Below are positions 6,707 to 10,608 of a stretch of DNA of 10,608 nucleotides, piece after piece. The notes below the pieces were generated by a model, which was not told the DNA's origin, did no database searches, and saw nothing but the letters and a program-made list of their open reading frames with translations. The DNA is from Pseudomonadota bacterium (GTDB lineage Bacteria; Pseudomonadota; Alphaproteobacteria; Rhizobiales; Xanthobacteraceae), in the NCBI GenBank assembly GCA_023442085.1, contig JAEZMT010000020.1, forward strand, positions 1 through 10,608, read 5' to 3'. Every line of letters starts with the position of its first letter. Position 1 is the stretch's first letter. Made by a program: the position numbers and the translations under genes.

Positions 6707-6997
6707 CGCAGGGTCCTTCGGTCTACCGCACCGCACAAGCCATACCCGGTTCGGATCATCTCCGACCGACCACCGCCCGGAACGCCGCGCCCGCGCGGCC
6801 CTGCCGCACAGTCCCGCCAGCCCTGCAAACTTGCCGAAATTCGGTTTCTTTTCCCTTTACGCCCCTCGCTAGACCAGATCACGACGGCGAGAACAAGGCC
6901 GGTCGCACGGAAACTTTACCAAGCGACGCCCGCTTTGGCGAGGGGGCGAGATGACCTTGCGTGAGCCAGCGTTACCTAAGGCCGCGCTTGCAATCAT
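6707..6997. other. Intergenic region (about 290 nt) without a gene
   Basis: The gap lies between the TetR stop and the Tlde1-protein start, both genes being on the minus strand. It should hold the promoter of the Tlde1 gene, but I see no hexamer pair I trust. It contains a short perfect dyad CCGAA-A-TTCGG (6834-6844) beside a pyrimidine-rich run, and a bulged hairpin CCAAGCG...CGCTTTGG (6919-6938) that could weakly terminate the TetR transcript but lacks a U-tract. No RNA gene is recognised. Confidence 0.55.
6714..6718 (-). promoter_or_regulatory. Ribosome binding site deciding the Tlde1-domain protein start
   Basis: AAGGA on the minus strand lies 7 nt before the ATG at 6706. It supports this start over the GTG at 6736 and over the internal ATG at 6658, which has only a GGGGA placed too close. 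Confidence 0.6.
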
Positions 6998-7624
6998 TCA
7001 GGAATCGGCTTGCGCGAGGATGTCCTTCAGCACGGGGGCGACGCCGGCCCGGAAGGCGCGCACGGCGTCCCTCACCACGGGATCGAGATTTTCCGGGGTC
7101 GTAGTCCCGTACACATAACGGCGGATGGCGAGATAGAAGATGCGACCGTGCAGCCCCCAGAACAGCTCCGCCTCGCGCTCGCTCACGGGCGTCTCGCTCG
7201 GGGGCGGCAGCTTCAGCTCGGCGCGCAACTCGGCGCAGGCTGGTAAAATAATCTGGTCGCGGACGATGGTGAGATAGCGGCTGGTGATGTCGAACGACTT
7301 CAGGCCCGAGAAGGCGAAGATCCGCACCCAGTGGTAATCAAAAACCTTCTCGACATATTCGAGATAGAATTGGGTGAGCCGCGCTTCCAGCGGCATCGAT
7401 CGGTCTGTCACCAGCGCCGCCCAATCGGCTTTCCAGCGGCTGAGATAGACGTGTTCGTACACCCGCTCGATCAGCGCTTCCTTGGACGGGATGTAGCGAT
7501 AGATGGCGGAATGGGTGATTCCCATCCGCTTCGCCAGTTCGCGCGTTTGTCCCTCGAAGCCGTGTTCGGCGAAGAAGCGGACGGCTTCCTCGATGATCGC
7601 CTGCTCGCGATCGGCCGCGCGCAT
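6998..7624 (-). CDS. TetR/AcrR family transcriptional regulator
   Basis: From the ATG at 7624 this is a 208-residue regulator of normal TetR size. The N-terminal DNA-binding domain begins at once: AIIEEAVRFFAEHGFEGQ (helix 1) and the helix-turn-helix TRELAKRMGITHSAIYRYIPSK at about residues 27-48, followed by EALIERVYEHVY. The remaining alpha-helical part is the variable ligand/dimer domain with no recognisable ligand signature. The frame stays open upstream to a TTG at 7732 (244 residues); that extension is Pro/Arg-rich (PPPDPKPTPPARRR) and may be real, since no ribosome site supports the ATG either. The gene diverges from the molybdenum hydroxylase operon, and a perfect dyad lies before that operon, so it most likely represses it and responds to its substrate or product. 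The regulatory link is inference. Confidence 0.9.
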   Translation of the reverse strand: MRAADREQAIIEEAVRFFAEHGFEGQTRELAKRMGITHSAIYRYIPSKEALIERVYEHVYLSRWKADWAALVTDRSMPLEARLTQFYLEYVEKVFDYHWVRIFAFSGLKSFDITSRYLTIVRDQIILPACAELRAELKLPPPSETPVSEREAELFWGLHGRIFYLAIRRYVYGTTTPENLDPVVRDAVRAFRAGVAPVLKDILAQADS

Positions 7625-7941
7625 GTGCTGGCGGCGGCGGGCGGGCGGAGTCGGCTTCGGATCAGGAGGGGGCTTCAAGGCTCGTCCGTTCGGCGCATGG
7701 GCCGGGCGCCCACCATTCCTGCGATAGCGCAAGCGCTCCGTGTCACCAAGGGCTTCCGATCACAGGAGGCGTCGGCGGAGGGTGTCCGCGCTGCGCGGGG
7801 CGGGCGAGAACGAGCAAGTCGAGCAAAAGAAGAGCCACATGTTTAAACCTGTATCCATTCGGGAATAGCGTTGGTTGCATTGCAAAATCGGCATCGCGGT
7901 GGGCAGGCCCCAAGTTCACCGATATTCGCGCGGCAGCACTA

Positions 7942-7968
7942 TTGACAGGAAGAGAGGCCTGAGATCAT
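7942..7968 (+). promoter_or_regulatory. Probable promoter of the molybdenum hydroxylase operon
   Basis: A perfect -35 hexamer TTGACA is at 7942-7947. The -10 is less clear: GATCAT (7963-7968) matches 4 of 6 but at a short 15-nt spacing, while CATGTT at 18 nt matches 3 of 6. Either choice puts the transcription start within or beside the dyad at 7970-7989, as expected for a repressed promoter. Confidence 0.45.
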
Positions 7969-7969
7969 G

Positions 7970-7989
7970 TTGTGACCAAGTGGTCACAA
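7970..7989. promoter_or_regulatory. Perfect 20-nt dyad, probable TetR-family operator
   Basis: TTGTGACCA and TGGTCACAA are perfect inverted 9-nt arms around a 2-nt AG centre. The site lies directly after the TTGACA promoter element and 31 nt before the start of the FAD-subunit gene, next to a divergent tetR gene. Size and position suit a TetR dimer or pair of dimers that would block initiation. Binding by the neighbouring TetR is inferred, not seen. Confidence 0.75.
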
Positions 7990-8008
7990 AAATGAAGCCA
8001 CGAGAACC

Positions 8009-8015
8009 GGGAGGA
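8009..8015 (+). promoter_or_regulatory. Ribosome binding site supporting a TTG start
   Basis: GGGAGGA ends five bases before the TTG at 8021. This strong site is the reason to accept the rare TTG start codon for the FAD subunit; no ATG or GTG nearby fits the protein's N-terminus. Confidence 0.8.
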
Positions 8016-8020
8016 CTGCC

Positions 8021-8878
8021 TTGAAAGCCCGCGCTTTCGCCTATGCGCGTCCCTCATCCCTTGCCGAAGCGCATGCCGCCTTCGATGGGGCGGATGGGGA
8101 CGCGAGCTATATCTCCGGCGGCCAGAGCCTTGTGCCGGCGCTGGCGATGCGGCTCCAGGCGCCGCAGGTGCTCATCGACCTCTGCGCGATTTCCGAGATG
8201 CGTGGTATCCGGCTTGAGGGGGAGAGCCTGCGTATCGGCGCGCTGACCCGCCACGCAGAAACGCTGACGGAGCCGCTCATCCGCGCCCATGCGCCGCTGC
8301 TTGCGGCCGCCGCGCCTTTCGTCGCCCATCCCGCCATCCGCAATCGTGGCACGGTCGGCGGCAGTGTTGCGCTGGCCGATCCGGCGTCCGAATTCCCTGC
8401 GATGATGCTGGCCATGGGCGCCGAGATGGAAATCTCCGGCCCGGAAGGCCTGCGGCGCGTCCCGGCGGACGAATACTTTCAGGATCTCTACCAGACCGCC
8501 ATCGAGCCTGGCGAAATCCTCGTGGCCCTGCATATGCCTGCCGCAGGTCCGCGCCATGTGTGCGCCTTTGACGAGATGGCACGCCGGCGCGGGGATTACG
8601 CCATGGTCGGCGGCGGAATTCTCGCCGAGCGCGACGGGGCTGTGATCGCAAACCCGCGCATCGCTCTTTTCTCGGTTGGCCCGACGCCGGTCCGCGCCCG
8701 CAATGCAGAGGCCGAGATCGCCGGCAAGGCGCTCGACGCCGACACCATTTCAGCCGCCCAGCGCGCGCTCGATGAGGACATCGACCCGCTCGACGACGCC
8801 GAAATCCCCGCCGCCATGCGCCGGCACCTCGCCCGCGTGCTGCTCGGCCGGCTGCTGCGCAAGCTGGAGACCTGCTGA
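8021..8878 (+). CDS. FAD-binding medium subunit of a molybdenum hydroxylase (CoxM/XdhB-like)
   Basis: A 285-residue protein, the usual length for the medium subunit of CO dehydrogenase/xanthine dehydrogenase-type enzymes. Both FAD pyrophosphate-binding loops are present: SGGQS at residues 32-36 (YISGGQSLVPALAMRL) and TVGGS at 111-115 (IRNRGTVGGSVALADPASEFPA). The C-terminal flavoprotein domain has EMARRRGDYAMVGGG at about 185-199. Its FAD receives electrons from the [2Fe-2S] subunit and passes them to an acceptor such as NAD+, oxygen or the respiratory chain. Translation begins at TTG, supported by GGGAGGA. The stop shares one base with the next start (TGATG), so expression is coupled. Gene order medium-small-large equals coxMSL, but that order alone does not indicate CO oxidation; see the large subunit. 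Confidence 0.93.
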   Translation: MKARAFAYARPSSLAEAHAAFDGADGDASYISGGQSLVPALAMRLQAPQVLIDLCAISEMRGIRLEGESLRIGALTRHAETLTEPLIRAHAPLLAAAAPFVAHPAIRNRGTVGGSVALADPASEFPAMMLAMGAEMEISGPEGLRRVPADEYFQDLYQTAIEPGEILVALHMPAAGPRHVCAFDEMARRRGDYAMVGGGILAERDGAVIANPRIALFSVGPTPVRARNAEAEIAGKALDADTISAAQRALDEDIDPLDDAEIPAAMRRHLARVLLGRLLRKLETC

Positions 8879-9375
8879 TGAACATGATGGCGGGCGCCGT
8901 ACCCCTCACGCTCTCCGTCAATGGCGTGGAAACCGCGCGCATGATCGCGCCGCGCACCACGCTGGCGGACTTCCTGCGCACGGACCTCGAACTCACCGCC
9001 ACCCATGTGGGCTGCGAGATGGGCGCGTGCGGCGCCTGCCTCGTGCTGCTGGACGGCGTTCCCGTCCATTCCTGCCTCGTCTTCGCCGTTCAGGCGCAGG
9101 GCCAGCGCGTCGAGACGGTGGAGGGGCTGGTGGCCAGCGGCGCGCTGGCGCCGCTCCAGCAGGCGTTCCATGAGCGCAACGCGCTGCAATGCGGTTTCTG
9201 CACACCGGGCATGCTGGTGAACGCCCATGCCCTGATCGAGAAAGGCACGGTGCCGGATCGCGAGGAGATCCGCGACGCCATCTCCGGCAACTACTGCCGC
9301 TGCACCGGCTATGAGGCCATTGTGGATGCCATCGCGGCGGCCGCCCGCGCTGTGAACGGGGAGGGTGCGGAATGA
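8878..9375 (+). CDS. [2Fe-2S] small subunit of a molybdenum hydroxylase (CoxS/XdhA-like)
   Basis: A 165-residue ferredoxin-like electron-transfer subunit of typical length. All eight cluster cysteines are present: C46, C51, C54 and C66 of the plant-type ferredoxin domain (GCEMGACGAC ... SC) and C105, C108, C140 and C142 of the helical domain (CGFC ... CRC). It relays electrons from the Moco site to FAD. The start ATG at 8878 overlaps the preceding stop by one base and has GGAGA 7 nt upstream; internal ATGs at codons 3 and 4 are possible but worse placed. Its own stop overlaps the next start by four bases. No signal peptide is seen, consistent with a cytoplasmic enzyme. Confidence 0.95.
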   Translation: MNMMAGAVPLTLSVNGVETARMIAPRTTLADFLRTDLELTATHVGCEMGACGACLVLLDGVPVHSCLVFAVQAQGQRVETVEGLVASGALAPLQQAFHERNALQCGFCTPGMLVNAHALIEKGTVPDREEIRDAISGNYCRCTGYEAIVDAIAAAARAVNGEGAE

Positions 9376-10608
9376 ACGCGCCGTTCGATCGTCCCCTCGG
9401 CGCGGCACCCCATCTCCAGCCGGGCGTCCATGTGGGCCGTCCGCTACCGCGCCCCAATGCCAAGCGGCTCGTGGCCGGGCGGGGCAACTACGTCACCGAC
9501 ATGAAGCTCCCGCGGATGCTGCATGCGGCCTTCGTGCGCTCGCCCTTCGCCCATGCGCGCATCGTGCGCATCGACGTCGAAGCCGCCCGCGCCGCGCCCG
9601 GCGTCGCGCTGGTGGCTACCGGCGAGGACCTCGCGAAGCTCTGCACGCCATGGGTCGGCACGCTCGACCATTTCAAGGGCATGAAGTCCGAGCCCCAGCG
9701 TCCCCTCCCGCTCGACCGCGTGACCTGGAGCGGGCAGGCGGTGGTGGCCGTGGTGGCGGAAAGCCGTGCCGCTGCCGAGGATGCCTGCGAGCTGGTGGAG
9801 ATCGAGTATGAGGACCTGCCGGTCCTCGCAGACCTCGACACCGCACTCGCACCCGATGCCACCCGGCTTGTGGAGGGTTTCGCCGACAATCTCTGCTTCC
9901 GCAGCGCGCTGGAGAGCGGCGCGGTGGATGACCTGTTCGCCTCCGCCGCCCATGTGGTGGAAGCGGACCTCGCCTTCGGGCGCCACACCGGCGTGACGCT
10001 GGAGCCGCGCGCGCTCATCGCTGATTACGAAGCCAGCGAGCACGCCCTCACCGTCCATCACGGCACGCAGACGCCCTTCCAGTTCCAGGATCTTTATTCC
10101 CGCCACTATGGCATTCCAGAGGGGCGGGTGCGGGTCGTGGCGCCGGATGTGGGCGGCTCCTTCGGCGTGAAGCTCCATGTCTATCACGAGGACATGGCGG
10201 TCATCGGCCTGTCCATGCTGGCGGGCCGGCCGGTGAAGTATGTGGCGGACCGGCTGGAAGCCTTCGTCTCCGACATTCATGCGCGAGACCATCGCGTGAA
10301 GGCGAAGGCGGCTGTGGGCGCGGATGGCCGCATCCTCGCCATGGCGGTGGAGGACGAGACCGCCATCGGCCCCTTCTCCACCTATCCCCGCACCAGCGCG
10401 GTGGAGGGCAACCAGGTCATCCGCCTCATCGGTGCACCCTATCGGCTGGAGGCCTACCGGGCCGACCTGAAGGTTGTGTTCCAGAACAAGACCCAGACCA
10501 GCCAGTATCGCGCGGTGGGTCACCCCATCGCCTGCGCGGTCACCGAGCATCTGATGGAGAAGGCCGCCGCCGCGACGGGGCTCGACCCGTTCGAGGTGCG
10601 TGCGCGCA
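9372..10608 (+). CDS. Molybdopterin-binding large subunit of a molybdenum hydroxylase, cut by the window edge
   Basis: The first 412 codons are visible, about half of the roughly 770-800 residues normal for this family. The N-terminal a/b hammerhead domain shows GRGNYVTDMKLPRMLHAAFVRSPFAHARI, followed by HTGVTLEPRALIADY and the Moco-contact loop VGGSFGVK (residues 260-267). At the place where form I CO dehydrogenases carry AYRCSFR and form II enzymes AYRGAGR, this protein reads QYRAVGHPIA (Q378-A387). The Cu-binding Cys of CoxL is thus absent and the enzyme is not a classical CO dehydrogenase. It probably hydroxylates an aldehyde, purine or N-heterocycle; the substrate cannot be told. The ATG overlaps the preceding TGA (ATGA) and a GGGGAGGG ribosome site lies 6 nt upstream. 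The catalytic C-terminal Glu lies outside the window. Confidence 0.93.
   Translation, partial: MNAPFDRPLGAAPHLQPGVHVGRPLPRPNAKRLVAGRGNYVTDMKLPRMLHAAFVRSPFAHARIVRIDVEAARAAPGVALVATGEDLAKLCTPWVGTLDHFKGMKSEPQRPLPLDRVTWSGQAVVAVVAESRAAAEDACELVEIEYEDLPVLADLDTALAPDATRLVEGFADNLCFRSALESGAVDDLFASAAHVVEADLAFGRHTGVTLEPRALIADYEASEHALTVHHGTQTPFQFQDLYSRHYGIPEGRVRVVAPDVGGSFGVKLHVYHEDMAVIGLSMLAGRPVKYVADRLEAFVSDIHARDHRVKAKAAVGADGRILAMAVEDETAIGPFSTYPRTSAVEGNQVIRLIGAPYRLEAYRADLKVVFQNKTQTSQYRAVGHPIACAVTEHLMEKAAAATGLDPFEVRAR

Larger units (their letters stand above)
7733..8020. promoter_or_regulatory. Divergent regulatory region between tetR and the hydroxylase operon
   Basis: About 290 nt without a gene (more if the TetR start is 7624). 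The part near the operon is less GC-rich than the neighbouring genes. It contains the main dyad (7970-7989), a TTGACA box (7942-7947), an 11-nt dyad TTGCA-T-TGCAA (7875-7885), and a 16-nt imperfect dyad centred on GTTTAAAC (7837-7852, 7 of 8 pairs). The latter two could serve the tetR promoter or other regulators; this is not shown. Confidence 0.6.

Noticed and set aside
6834..6858. CCGAA-A-TTCGG followed by a T-rich run as a plus-strand terminator
   Set aside because: The loop is too small for the full stem (only 4 bp usable), and no plus-strand gene lies upstream to be terminated.
7970..7989. A CRP/FNR-type site (TGTGA...TCACA)
   Set aside because: The arms match, but the spacing between TGTGA and TCACA is 8 nt rather than the canonical 6, and a TetR gene lies next door, so a TetR operator explains it better.
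8021..10608. Aerobic CO dehydrogenase operon coxMSL
   Set aside because: Gene order and subunits fit, but the large subunit lacks the AYRCSFR loop with its Cu-binding Cys; only the superfamily can be claimed.

Overview
The window reads as chromosomal DNA of a high-GC alphaproteobacterium, most likely Hyphomicrobiales (Xanthobacteraceae or a relative such as Azorhizobium, Xanthobacter or Ancylobacter). This rests on the M16 protease/RimJ-like acetyltransferase pair, a Tlde1 (DUF2778) L,D-transpeptidase-type protein, a XoxF methanol dehydrogenase, and intergenic palindromes of the CGTCATGSCCGG...CCATCCACG type common in that order. The taxonomy is inference from content, not a database match.

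Layout. (1) 1-2010, plus strand: the last codons of an upstream gene (perhaps thrC) overlap the start of an M16 zinc protease, followed by a GNAT acetyltransferase. (2) 2011-2390: a gene-free gap between convergent genes, holding two composite palindromic elements, each made of two inverted 9-bp-stem/5-nt-loop hairpins. (3) 2391-6706, minus strand: three genes read leftward, in transcription order a membrane-anchored Tlde1-domain protein, an orphan tripartite-tricarboxylate-type (Bug) solute-binding protein, and a lanthanide-type PQQ methanol dehydrogenase (xoxF). A good intrinsic terminator lies between the Bug gene and xoxF, only 23 nt before the xoxF start. (4) 6707-6997: a gene-free stretch. 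(5) 6998-8020: a TetR-type regulator on the minus strand and a divergent regulatory region carrying a perfect 9+2+9 dyad. (6) 8021 to the window end, plus strand: a tightly packed three-gene operon for a molybdenum hydroxylase of the xanthine dehydrogenase/CO dehydrogenase superfamily, in the order FAD subunit, 2x[2Fe-2S] subunit, Moco subunit (cut by the window edge).

How they work together. The TetR protein very likely controls the divergent hydroxylase operon through the dyad. The hydroxylase is not a form I CO dehydrogenase: the active-site loop position reads QYRAVGHP instead of AYRCSFR, so its substrate is unknown. XoxF would oxidise methanol or another alcohol in the periplasm, but its usual partners xoxG and xoxJ are not in the window. 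No convincing novel defence, mobile or RNA system is visible. The points most worth a second look are the compensatory base changes in the palindromic elements, the terminator in the xoxF leader, the hydroxylase loop, and the His/Trp/Asp-rich cytosolic tail of the Tlde1 protein.
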